From Mumia sp. Pv4-285 (GTDB lineage Bacteria; Actinomycetota; Actinomycetes; Propionibacteriales; Nocardioidaceae), in NCBI RefSeq assembly GCF_041320275.1, contig NZ_CP162023.1, positions 2,666,001-2,730,000 of the forward strand: a stretch of 64,000 nucleotides of DNA, given 5' to 3'. The position numbers and the translations under genes are program-made. The notes under the pieces are model-generated. The model did no database searches, had not been told where the DNA came from, and saw only the letters and a list, made by a program, of their open reading frames with translations. Positions 7,997-15,817 of this stretch are shown here, in pieces; position 1 is the first letter of the stretch, and each line of letters begins with the position of its first letter.

Positions 7997-9156
7997 TGGT
8001 CGACGTCTACTGGCGGATCGGCACGCATGGCGACCAGCCCTCGGTCCGCAGGCCTCACGCGCAGACGCGCGGCGACTGGGCCCCTAGCGAGCCGGGGAGC
8101 ATCACCCCTGGTCGGCGCGGCGGGAGCGACGACGGCTACACGTACGTCGACCACATGGCCGACGTCGCGAAGGCCGCCGAGTCCGCAGGGTTCGTCGGCG
8201 GGCTGCTGCCGAGCTTCCCGTTCACCGACGATCCGTTCACGACCGCCGCCCTGCTCGCGCGGGAGACCCGCACGTTCCGGTTCATGGTCGCGTACCAGCC
8301 GGGGTTCCTCGATCCCGTCCACGCGGCGCGGCTCTCCGCGAGCCTGCAGCGCGCCACCGGCGGACGCCTCACGTACAACGTGATCACCGGCGGCGGTGGC
8401 CCGCAGCAGACCTGGTGGGGAGACACGGTGGCGCACGACGACCGGTACGCCCGGACGGCCGAGTTCCTCGACGCGCTCAAGGGCGCGTGGGGCACCGAGC
8501 CGTACGACCTCGATGGGCGGTTCTTCGACGTCCAGGGAGCGCACCTCCCACCGGAGCTGGCCGCGCAGCCCGTGCCCGAGGTCTACTTCTCGGGCTCGTC
8601 GCCGGCGGCGATCGAGACGGCCGGCAAGCACGCCGACTACTACCTGTCCTGGCTCGAGCCGTTCAGCGCGCTGCCGGACAAGTTCCGCCAGGTGCGCGAG
8701 GAGAGCGCCGCCTTCGGTCGTACGCCGCGGTTCGCGCTGCGCGTCGAGATCCTCGCCCGCCCCACCGAGGAGGAGGCGTGGGCCGAGATCGACCGCGCAT
8801 GGCCGGCCATCGACAAGGCGAAGCTGTCGTTCGACGCGACGGGTGACTCCGTCGGCGCTGCCCGCGCACGCGGCTTCATCAAGCAGCCGGTCACCGGGCC
8901 ACGCGACCTGGAGGTCGAGCCGAACGTGTGGGCAGGGTTCCACCTGCTCCGCGGCGGGCCGGTCTTCGGGCTCGTGGGCAGCTACGACCAGGTCGCCCAG
9001 CGTCTCGACGAGCTCGTCGAGCTCGGCACGGACGCCTTCATCCTCGCCGCGGTCCCGCACCTCGAAGAGGCGTACCGGATCGGCAGCGAAGTCCTCCCCC
9101 GCGTCACCTTCGACCGCACCAACTCGCTCACCTCAACCCTCAGGAGTGCCTCATGA
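7996..9156 (+). CDS. Alkanesulfonate monooxygenase-like flavin-dependent oxygenase (SsuD-like)
   Basis: 386 residues. The ATG at 7996 overlaps the previous stop in TGATG. It is close to SsuD: YVDHMADVAKAAESAGFVGGLLPS, then FRFMVAYQPGFLDPVHAARLSASLQ, NVITGGG, the segment YARTAEFLDALKGAW, YFSGSSPAAIETAGKHADYYLSW and GLVGSYDQVAQRLDEL. SsuD cleaves alkanesulfonates to aldehyde and sulfite with FMNH2. With the importer and the DszB-like enzyme it suggests sulfur scavenging from an organosulfonate or a sulfone/sulfinate. The N-terminal 45 residues have an RRPHAQTRG insertion region of uncertain meaning. The family is certain; the precise substrate is not. Confidence 0.88.
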   Translation: MVDVYWRIGTHGDQPSVRRPHAQTRGDWAPSEPGSITPGRRGGSDDGYTYVDHMADVAKAAESAGFVGGLLPSFPFTDDPFTTAALLARETRTFRFMVAYQPGFLDPVHAARLSASLQRATGGRLTYNVITGGGGPQQTWWGDTVAHDDRYARTAEFLDALKGAWGTEPYDLDGRFFDVQGAHLPPELAAQPVPEVYFSGSSPAAIETAGKHADYYLSWLEPFSALPDKFRQVREESAAFGRTPRFALRVEILARPTEEEAWAEIDRAWPAIDKAKLSFDATGDSVGAARARGFIKQPVTGPRDLEVEPNVWAGFHLLRGGPVFGLVGSYDQVAQRLDELVELGTDAFILAAVPHLEEAYRIGSEVLPRVTFDRTNSLTSTLRSAS

Positions 9157-10106
9157 CCACCCGCGTCGGATTCTTCCCGCACAACAACTCGCTGTTCGTC
9201 CTGCGCCACCGCGGCCTCCTCGAGCAGGCGCTCGACGACGTGACCTGGGTCGACCTGCGCGAGCTGCCGTCGGGGCCGAAGCCCGGCGTCCGCGACGGGC
9301 TCCCGACCGCGCACGCCGACCACCTGTTCAGCAAGGAGGGCTACGACGTGATCGGTACGGGGTTCACTCCCCCGATCACCGGCCTCGGCCAGGGCCACGA
9401 CCTCGTCTACATCGGCATCTCGGAGCCACGCGTCGAGAACGGCCGGCTGGTGGCGAAGGCCAGCTCGGGCATCTCGACCGTCGCCGACCTGCGCGGCAAG
9501 AAGGTCGGCATCGGGCACGGCTCGTGGCAGACGACCCTGCTCCTGTTCGCGCTCGAGCAGGTCGGTCTGGGCTGGGACGACGTCGAGCCGGTGGACGTGG
9601 GCGCTGACGCCGCGGACCTCTTCCTCGCCGGTTCCATCGACGCCTGGACCGGTGCGTACCCGGAGCTCTCGCGCGTCGAGCAGGAGACCGAGGTGACGAC
9701 GCTGATCGAGACCGAGGGTCTGTTCAGCCACCCGTCGCTGTGGTTCACGCGCCGCGACTTCGCGGTCGAGCGCACCGACGAGCTGGCCGCCGTGATCGAC
9801 GCGCTGCAGGAGTCCGACGCGCGGATCGTCGCCGACCCGCGTGAGGCGGCGGAGTTCTTCGTCGCCGACGCGCAGGCGCACGGGCAGCCCGCCAGCGTCG
9901 AGTCGTGGGAGTACGCGCTCGCGCACCGCCCGTTCGGCATCAAGCCGGTCGACGACACGTTCCTCGACGAGCAGCAGCGCGCCGCGGACCTGCTGTTCGC
10001 GAACGGTCTCCTGCCGAAGGCGGTCGACGTCCGTACGGCGGTGCTGCCCGAGGTGTCGGCCCTCGTCGAGAAGTCGCGCACCGCGGTGGCGCACAGCGCG
10101 AGCTGA
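9153..10106 (+). CDS. Cytosolic SsuA/THI5-like binding-fold protein of unknown activity
   Basis: 317 residues from the ATG at 9153, a 4-base overlap with the preceding gene. It has the NMT1/SsuA fold (ISTVADLRGKKVGIGHGSWQTTLLLFALEQVGLGWDDVE, FLAGSIDAWTGAYPELSRVE) but no signal peptide, so it should stay in the cytosol. Unlike its operon neighbour at 5940 it contains no cysteine, so it cannot use the DszB mechanism. Its start (MTTRVGFFPHNNSLFV) aligns with the strand that carries the catalytic Cys in DszB. It could be a non-Cys hydrolase, an intracellular sensor or carrier of the sulfur substrate, or a signal-less receptor. Last gene of the operon. Confidence 0.75.
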   Translation: MTTRVGFFPHNNSLFVLRHRGLLEQALDDVTWVDLRELPSGPKPGVRDGLPTAHADHLFSKEGYDVIGTGFTPPITGLGQGHDLVYIGISEPRVENGRLVAKASSGISTVADLRGKKVGIGHGSWQTTLLLFALEQVGLGWDDVEPVDVGADAADLFLAGSIDAWTGAYPELSRVEQETEVTTLIETEGLFSHPSLWFTRRDFAVERTDELAAVIDALQESDARIVADPREAAEFFVADAQAHGQPASVESWEYALAHRPFGIKPVDDTFLDEQQRAADLLFANGLLPKAVDVRTAVLPEVSALVEKSRTAVAHSAS

Positions 10107-10121
10107 GCCACGGGCGTACGA

Positions 10122-10155
10122 GTCGGGGGCGGGCCGCGGACGGCTCGCCCCCGAC
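10122..10155 (+). terminator. Terminator hairpin of the organosulfur operon
   Basis: GTCGGGGGCG (10122-10131) pairs perfectly with CGCCCCCGAC (10146-10155). The stem continues inward with one wobble and three more G-C pairs to a 6-nt loop. It starts 16 bases after the last operon gene, with no T-tract. Confidence 0.75.
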
Positions 10156-10222
10156 GACATTTCACCGGGTGTTCGCCTCGCCGGCGTCGAACAGAGTCAA
10201 GACCTGGCACAACAGTGGTCGA

Positions 10223-11851
10223 GTGATCTCCTCGACTCCTCCTCGAGCTTCGTCCAAGTCCTCGCTCCCGTCGTTCGCCACGGCCGACTCGCTCACACGG
10301 CGCCGCGCTCTCGCTGTCGCTGGTGGCAGTGCTGCCGGTCTCGCCTTCGCACTCAGCAGCGCCGGCGTTGCCCACGCCGGAGAAGGCAGCGTCGAGCGTG
10401 ACCCGTTCACGCTCGGGGTGGCTTCCGGCGACCCGACGCCCACCTCCGTCCTTCTGTGGACGCGGCTCGCCCCAGAGCCGGTGGCCATCGGATCCGGTCT
10501 GGATCCGCGCCGGCGCTACCCGGTGATGTGGGAGGTCGCGACCGACGAGCGGTTCCGGCGTACGGTCGCGCGCGGAGTCGCGATGGCGACGGCTGAGGAG
10601 AACTTCTCGGTGCACGTGGACGTCCGTGGGCTGCAGCCCGGCCGGCCGTACTGGTACCGGTTCCGCTCCGGCCGCCACGTCAGCACCGTCGGCCGTACGC
10701 AGACGACACCGAGTCCGCGTGCGGCGCCACATCTGCGGTTCGCCTTCGCGTCGTGCATGAACTACCGGGCGGGCTATTTCCAGACGATGCGCGACATGGC
10801 CGAGCGCGACCTGGATCTGATCCTGTTCCTCGGCGACTACCTCTACGAGTACCCGGTCCAACAGCTCCCGGTCGGCCGTACGATCCCGTCGCTGCCGGCC
10901 GAGGTCCTGCCGATGACGACGACGCTCGACCAGTACCGGCTCCGATACGCGCTCTACAAGCTCGACCCTGATCTGCAGGCCGCCCACCACGCGGCACCGT
11001 GGATCGTCACGTGGGACGACCACGAGGTCAGCAACGACTACGAGACCGACGCCCCCGACGACCTGCTGCGGCGAGCGGCGGCGTACCGGGCGTACTGGGA
11101 GAACATGCCCCTCAGGCGACCGCACCGGCCACGCGGCTCCGACGCCCGTCTCTATCGTCGCCTCGCGTGGGGTTCGATGGCACAGTTCGACATCCTCGAC
11201 ACGCGGCAGTACCGCGACCCGATGGCAGGGGGCTCGACGACACCGGACGTGGGCGAACGACGCAACCCCACACGCACGGTGCTCGGGCGCGAGCAGGAGC
11301 GCTGGTTCGCCGGCAGCTTCGGCATGACCCCAGTGCGCTGGAACTTCGTCGGTCAACAGCTCCTGATGGCACGCCTCAACACCGCAGCGGCCGAAGGTGC
11401 GCCAACCACGTTCAGCGCGGGGACCTGGGACGGCTACCAGGCGTCCCAGCAGCGGATGTTCGACGTCGTCTCCGACGGCCTCGACTCCGGTCGCGTACGC
11501 AACTTCTGCTCGCTGGGCGGCGACGTCCACACCTCGTACGTCTCCAACCTGATCTCGGACAGCCTCGACCCGGGCTCACCACTGATCGGTGTCGACATCA
11601 CCAGCCCCTCGATCACCAGCGCGCAGGACTTCAACCCGGTCGCGAACGAGGCCCGCCAGGTCCGCCGACGCATGAACCCGACGCTGCGCTGGGCCGACCT
11701 GCACTGCGGGTACGACATCTGCGACGTCACCGCCGAACGCGCGGAGTTCGAGGTGCGGGTGGTGGACAAGGTGAGCGTGCCCGACTCTCCCGTCTACACC
11801 GGGGCGCGGTTCACGGTGGAGGACCGGGTTCCCGGGTTCGCGGAGGGCTGA
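10223..11851 (+). CDS. phoD: Tat-exported PhoD-type alkaline phosphatase
   Basis: About 542 residues if translation starts at the GTG at 10223; another in-frame GTG is at 10169 and neither has a clear ribosome-binding site. A twin-arginine signal (LTRRRALAVAGG, ending AGVAHA) fits PhoD enzymes, which fold in the cytosol before export. The PhoD_N domain (DPFTLGVASGDPT, then LLWTRL) precedes the catalytic metallophosphatase domain: FASCMNY, LFLGDYLYEY, TWDDHEVSNDY, NFVGQQLLMA and SLGGDVHTSY. The Cys of FASCMNY and the Asp/His/Asn residues are the known Fe/Ca ligands of PhoD. It releases phosphate from extracellular phosphodiesters and monoesters. No pho box could be assigned with confidence. 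Confidence 0.88.
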   Translation: MISSTPPRASSKSSLPSFATADSLTRRRALAVAGGSAAGLAFALSSAGVAHAGEGSVERDPFTLGVASGDPTPTSVLLWTRLAPEPVAIGSGLDPRRRYPVMWEVATDERFRRTVARGVAMATAEENFSVHVDVRGLQPGRPYWYRFRSGRHVSTVGRTQTTPSPRAAPHLRFAFASCMNYRAGYFQTMRDMAERDLDLILFLGDYLYEYPVQQLPVGRTIPSLPAEVLPMTTTLDQYRLRYALYKLDPDLQAAHHAAPWIVTWDDHEVSNDYETDAPDDLLRRAAAYRAYWENMPLRRPHRPRGSDARLYRRLAWGSMAQFDILDTRQYRDPMAGGSTTPDVGERRNPTRTVLGREQERWFAGSFGMTPVRWNFVGQQLLMARLNTAAAEGAPTTFSAGTWDGYQASQQRMFDVVSDGLDSGRVRNFCSLGGDVHTSYVSNLISDSLDPGSPLIGVDITSPSITSAQDFNPVANEARQVRRRMNPTLRWADLHCGYDICDVTAERAEFEVRVVDKVSVPDSPVYTGARFTVEDRVPGFAEG

Positions 11852-11876
11852 CCGACGGCTGTCAGGTCGGCGGCAC

Positions 11877-13106
11877 TCACCAGGCGCGGCGCCCCACGCG
11901 CTCGGCGAACCGGTCCAGGGCGTCGATGACCTCCGTCGCCAGCCATACCCTGTTGCGTCGGCTGTCTCCCGAGCGCGACAGGACTCCGGCATCGTCCAGC
12001 TGCTCGACGGCGCGCTGGGCAGCAGAGAGCGCGATCCCCAGGGTGCTCTCGACGTAGGCGACGTCGACGGCCGGCTGATTGAGCAGGCACGGCAGCAGCC
12101 TTCGGGCAGCCGAGCCTCGACGTGACGTCAGGCGCTCGAGCCACCCGTCGTAGATCTGGTCGAGGTCCTCGACCAGCTGCCTCCCGTTGCTGACCGCACG
12201 GAACGACGCGTTGGCGAACTGCCGGATGATCGGCTCGACGTCGCCGGCACGGTAGTCCGTCAGCGCGCGGAAGTAGGCGGTCGTGTCGGTGAGCAGGCCG
12301 GCGGAGACGGGCACCGTCAGGCGTCGCGTGACGTCGGAGTGGCGCAGCATCGCGTGGACGAGGGTGCGTCCGACACGGCCGTTGCCGTCGTTGAAGGGGT
12401 GGATCGTCTCGAACTGAGCATGGGCGATCGCGACCTGCACGAGGACAGGCAGGTCGGCCCGGTTGACGAAGGCGATCAGGTCGTCGAGGTCTGCCGCCAC
12501 CCGCGAGTGATGGGGCGGGACGAACGACGCGGTGTGCGGGCTCAAGGCGTTGCTGCCGATCCACACCTGCTGATCGCGGAGCCTGCCGGGAGCGGCGTAC
12601 TCGTGGCCGGTCAGCAGTGCCTCGTGGGCCGCCAGGATCGAGCGGACGCTGATGTCGTCGGCCAGCTCGACCGCACGCTGCATCGCGGCGACGTTCGCCG
12701 TGACGAGCTGGGCGTTCGGGCCGGACCTCGCAGCGATCGCGGCCAGTGCCAACGCGCGGGCTCCCGCCGTGACACCCTCGATCTCCGACGACGAGGCGGA
12801 CTCGGTCCGCAGCAGCACGGAGGCCAGCGGCGCCAGCTCGGCAGCGGACTCCGCGGCGTCAGCGCGTCGGCCGGCAAGGCCGCCGACCTCCGCATCGAAG
12901 CGCGTGATCTCGCGGATGGCGTCCTCAGCCTCTGCCTGGAGATCGGCGCCGATCTGCACGGAGACCTCGGCTATCCGCGCCGGGACTGCTGCCTCGTACG
13001 GGCCGCGTGCGGACAGTCGCTGCCGTCGAGAAGCGGCGCGATCAGGCTCGCGGCCCCACGGACGGGACTCCCACCCGACGGCGAAACCGCTGTCTCCGTG
13101 GTTCAT
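11877..13106 (-). CDS. Fic family AMP-transferase-like protein, class II (self-inhibited)
   Basis: 409 residues, reading leftward from the ATG at 13106. The Fic catalytic loop is complete, HPFNDGNGRVGR at about 225-236, including the catalytic His. The self-inhibitory helix lies N-terminal to it (SSSEIEGV, matching [S/T]xxxE[G/N]), so this is a class II Fic with an N-terminal inhibitory motif and no separate antitoxin. The N-terminal about 115 residues match the Fic_N region of large Fic proteins. A C-terminal winged-helix-like region (about 330-400) contains VAYVESTLGIALSAAQRAVEQL. Fic proteins transfer AMP to target hydroxyl groups. A strong inverted repeat lies immediately upstream. Target unknown. 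Confidence 0.92.
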   Translation of the reverse strand: MNHGDSGFAVGWESRPWGREPDRAASRRQRLSARGPYEAAVPARIAEVSVQIGADLQAEAEDAIREITRFDAEVGGLAGRRADAAESAAELAPLASVLLRTESASSSEIEGVTAGARALALAAIAARSGPNAQLVTANVAAMQRAVELADDISVRSILAAHEALLTGHEYAAPGRLRDQQVWIGSNALSPHTASFVPPHHSRVAADLDDLIAFVNRADLPVLVQVAIAHAQFETIHPFNDGNGRVGRTLVHAMLRHSDVTRRLTVPVSAGLLTDTTAYFRALTDYRAGDVEPIIRQFANASFRAVSNGRQLVEDLDQIYDGWLERLTSRRGSAARRLLPCLLNQPAVDVAYVESTLGIALSAAQRAVEQLDDAGVLSRSGDSRRNRVWLATEVIDALDRFAERVGRRAW

Positions 13107-13116
13107 AAAGGGATGT

Positions 13117-13146
13117 TACACCACTTTATCTCTCTAATGTGGTGCA
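13117..13146. promoter_or_regulatory. Inverted repeat just upstream of fic, candidate operator or hairpin
   Basis: TACACCACTTTA (13117-13128) and TAATGTGGTGCA (13135-13146) are reverse complements at 10 of 12 positions around a 6-bp spacer. The site is 11 bases upstream of the fic ATG and 23 bases after the sulfatase stop, in an AT-rich patch. The C-terminal winged-helix-like region of the Fic protein makes self-regulation possible. Alternatively it is a terminator hairpin of the upstream sulfatase transcript. Confidence 0.5.
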
Positions 13147-13169
13147 AGCATCTCCTTTTGACCCCTTGA

Positions 13170-15200
13170 TCAGTGGTGACCGCGGTGCCGACGCGCTGCA
13201 CGGTGGGCAGTGATCCCGTCGAGCGTGATCGTGCCGTCGTCGAGCCGGACGCTCGCCGCGTACCGGTACGACGCGCGTACGGCCGGGTCGGCGAGGTCGA
13301 TCGCGCCACCGACGTCGACGGAGTAGAGGAACTGCCAGCCGCTCCCCTGGTCCGCGTACGCGGTCGCCGTCGTGCCGCGGAGCACGAACGCGTACCGGGC
13401 AGCGGGTCCGGCGAGGTCGACGGAACCGTCGAGGTTGCCGAGCGGCTCGCCACCCGCGGTGATCAGCGCGCCGTCGATGCGCAGGTCCCAGCCGACCCGG
13501 TGCAGTCCGTTGTGATAGCGGAACAGCAGGTAGTTGTCGGCGTCCTTCGCCAGGCCCACGAACACCGTGTCCTGGGTGCCGGACTCGGCGAACGTGCCCG
13601 TGTCGAGGACGATCGCGACCTCGTCGGAACTCGGGGCCACGTCGGAACGGAAGACGAGGTGCGACATCCGTGAGGCGGTGACGGCGAGCTGCCCGTCCCG
13701 TACGGCGACCTCGCCGAACGCGGCTCCGACCGGCAGCGTCTCCCAGCGCGAGAGGTCGCCGTCGAAGGTCTCCTCGAGCTCGCGGAGCGGGTACGCCCCG
13801 CGGGACGGCGGCGGCGGAAGCACGTCGACGTCGGCGAGGTGCGCACGCAGCAGTGCTCGCAGGATGCGCTCGGTGACGACCTCGTCCGCGGAGATGTCGG
13901 TCGTCTCGCCCGGGTCGCGAGCGAGATCGTACAGCTCGGTACGTCCGTCGCGGAGGTACTGGACGAGCTTGTAGCGGCCGCGGCGTACGGCGGCGTGCGG
14001 GTGGGTGCTGCCGATGAAGTGCGGGTAGACCCAGAAGAGCGTGTCGCGTCGGACGCGGCCCCGGCCGGTGAGGATCGGCGCGATGCTCTCACCGTCGAAC
14101 TCGCGGCCCGGCCGTCCACCCGCGAGGTCGAGCGCGGTCGGGAGGACGTCGATCGTGCTCGTCGGTGTTGCGTCGTGGCGGCCGGGCTGGATCGTGCCGG
14201 GCCACGACGCGATCAGCGGCACGCGGATCCCGCCCTCGTACAGCTCGCCCTTGCCTCCGCGCAGCGGTGCGTTCGCATCCCTGTACGGGCCACCGTTGTC
14301 CGACGTCACGAACAGCAACGTGTCGCGGGCGATGCCGAACTCGACGAGGGTCGCGGCGATCCGGCCGACCTGGTCGTCGATGCTCTCGAGCATGGCGGCG
14401 AGCAGCGGGCGGTTCGGCGAGTCCTTCGCACCCGGTTTCGCGGAGTACTTGGCCACGAGGTCGGGCTTCGCGTCAAGCTTCGTGTGGACGGCGTAGTTCG
14501 ACACGTGGAGGAAGAAGGGCTCGTCGCGGTGGCGGCCGAGGAAGTCGACGGTCTCCTGCGCGAGGCGGTCGGTGAGGTACTCCCCCGGCTCGCGCGCCGG
14601 GAGGTCCGGCATGAAGAAGTACGGGTGGAAGTAGTCACCGTCGCCGATGTACTTCTCCTCCGACGCGATGACCTCGTCGAACCCGTGCGCGTACGGGTTG
14701 CCGGGACGGCTGCGGTAGTCGCCGGAGTAGCGCTCGGTCAGGTGCCACTTGCCGATCAACCCCGTGGTGTAGCCGTACGGTCCGAGGACGTCGGGGACGG
14801 TGCGGATGTCGGTCGAGAGGCGCTTGTCGCTCGGGGCGGGCTCGCCGCGGAGGAAGTCGGTGATGCCCGTGCGCGCCGGAAAGAGCCCGGAGATGAGGGC
14901 GGCGCGGGTCGGCGAGCACAGCGGCGCAGCGGCGTACGCGGTGTCGAACTGCAAGCCCTCGCTCGCAAGCCGGTCGATGTGCGGCGTCTCGTTGAAGGTG
15001 TTGCCGTAGCAGCCGAGCTCGTCCCACCCGAGGTCGTCGATCGAGACCACGATGATGTTGGGGCGGCGCCGGCCGGTTGCATCGGCCCGGGCGATGGCGC
15101 TGGGCGCGACCGTGAGCGTGAGGGCGGATGCGGCGATGCCGCGGAGAACGGAGCGGCGGGACGGTTCGGTGACGTGCTCTGGTGCCTCGATCGTGGGCAT
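13170..15200 (-). CDS. Tat-exported sulfatase with C-terminal beta-sandwich domain
   Basis: 676 residues. A twin-arginine signal (SRRSVLRGIAAS, cleavage near ARADA) precedes the arylsulfatase domain. Metal-binding aspartates are in SIDDLGWDELGCYG, and the type-I sulfatase signature CSPTRAALISG has Cys95, to be converted to formylglycine. GKWHL and TSDNGGPY follow. The domain ends near residue 470. Residues about 480-665 form an extra all-beta region (FDGDLSRWETLPVG, NYLLFRYHN, GWDLRIDG) like laminin-G/glycoside-binding folds, which suggests a carbohydrate sulfate ester as substrate. It releases inorganic sulfate outside the cell and so complements the sulfur-scavenging operon at 3-10 kb. A formylglycine-generating enzyme is needed from elsewhere. 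Confidence 0.9.
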   Translation of the reverse strand: MPTIEAPEHVTEPSRRSVLRGIAASALTLTVAPSAIARADATGRRRPNIIVVSIDDLGWDELGCYGNTFNETPHIDRLASEGLQFDTAYAAAPLCSPTRAALISGLFPARTGITDFLRGEPAPSDKRLSTDIRTVPDVLGPYGYTTGLIGKWHLTERYSGDYRSRPGNPYAHGFDEVIASEEKYIGDGDYFHPYFFMPDLPAREPGEYLTDRLAQETVDFLGRHRDEPFFLHVSNYAVHTKLDAKPDLVAKYSAKPGAKDSPNRPLLAAMLESIDDQVGRIAATLVEFGIARDTLLFVTSDNGGPYRDANAPLRGGKGELYEGGIRVPLIASWPGTIQPGRHDATPTSTIDVLPTALDLAGGRPGREFDGESIAPILTGRGRVRRDTLFWVYPHFIGSTHPHAAVRRGRYKLVQYLRDGRTELYDLARDPGETTDISADEVVTERILRALLRAHLADVDVLPPPPSRGAYPLRELEETFDGDLSRWETLPVGAAFGEVAVRDGQLAVTASRMSHLVFRSDVAPSSDEVAIVLDTGTFAESGTQDTVFVGLAKDADNYLLFRYHNGLHRVGWDLRIDGALITAGGEPLGNLDGSVDLAGPAARYAFVLRGTTATAYADQGSGWQFLYSVDVGGAIDLADPAVRASYRYAASVRLDDGTITLDGITAHRAARRHRGHH

Positions 15201-15406
15201 GAGGGTACGAAGTGCCTTTCGCGCGTGGGCAGCGGTGATGGTCGCAAGCCGTTCGAGGCTAACGACGGCGCTGCGCGCGGGCGAGGGTCGTGATCACGGT
15301 GAGCGAAAGGGTGGTTGGAGGTGACGCGCATCGCGTGACCCGCGTCATGAATCGTCAACCCGTCCGTCTCATTCACATCCGAGTCACGCAACCGCAGGAG
15401 AACCAC

Positions 15407-15739
15407 GTGAAGAAGATCCTCGCCGCCGGCGCCGTCACCGTTGCCTTGTTCGGCGGCACGCTCGCCGTCGCACCGGCAGCATCTGCCGCCAATGGCACGC
15501 CGGGCTGCGTCACGAAGGCGGAGTACAAGAAGGCGAAGAAGGGCATGACGAAGAAGCGCGTCAAGAAGATCTTCGGAACTGGCGGCAAGCGCGATGCGCA
15601 CGCTTCGTCGGGTGGCTACGTCTCGGAGATTCGCTCGTACAAGACCTGCAGCAAGTACTCCGCGGTCGCCATCGCGTTCGACAAGGCGCCGGGCAGCAAG
15701 CTGCGGCTGAGCGCGAAGAGCGCGGTTTGGGTGTCGTGA
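15407..15739 (+). CDS. Small secreted BLIP/SmpA-fold-like protein
   Basis: 110 residues from the GTG at 15407, which follows GCAGGAG at proper spacing. A Sec signal peptide ends near ASAAN (about residue 28). The mature part has the pattern GCVTKAEYKKAKKGMTKKRVKKIFGTGGKR and a second Cys (YKTCSKYS). This resembles one repeat of the BLIP/SmpA-like alpha-beta fold (helix, GMT..V..IFG, then strands). It is very basic. Such single-domain proteins are common in actinobacterial secretomes and their role is unknown. A perfect hairpin follows the stop. Confidence 0.75.
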   Translation: MKKILAAGAVTVALFGGTLAVAPAASAANGTPGCVTKAEYKKAKKGMTKKRVKKIFGTGGKRDAHASSGGYVSEIRSYKTCSKYSAVAIAFDKAPGSKLRLSAKSAVWVS

Positions 15740-15751
15740 TCTGAATGGGAA

Positions 15752-15788
15752 ACCGTGCCCCCGTGGAGCGAATCCTCGGGGGCACGGT
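15752..15788. terminator. Bidirectional terminator between convergent genes
   Basis: ACCGTGCCCCCG (15752-15763) pairs perfectly over 12 bp with CGGGGGCACGGT (15777-15788) around a 13-nt loop. It lies between the BLIP-like gene and the convergent reductase-like gene ending at 15818, so it can serve both strands. Confidence 0.8.
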
Positions 15789-15817
15789 CGTATTGGTGCC
15801 GGGCGGCGCCGACCGAC

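Noticed and set aside
9153-10106. Second DszB-type desulfinase
   Set aside because: The fold is related, but there is no cysteine in the protein, so the known mechanism is impossible.
9407-11530. A 700-codon open frame on the minus strand opposite the operon end and phoD
   Set aside because: No recognisable motif; it spans a terminator and is explained by third-position GC of the real genes.
13839-15293. Long plus-strand frame opposite the sulfatase
   Set aside because: Shadow of the sulfatase gene, which has complete family motifs on the other strand.
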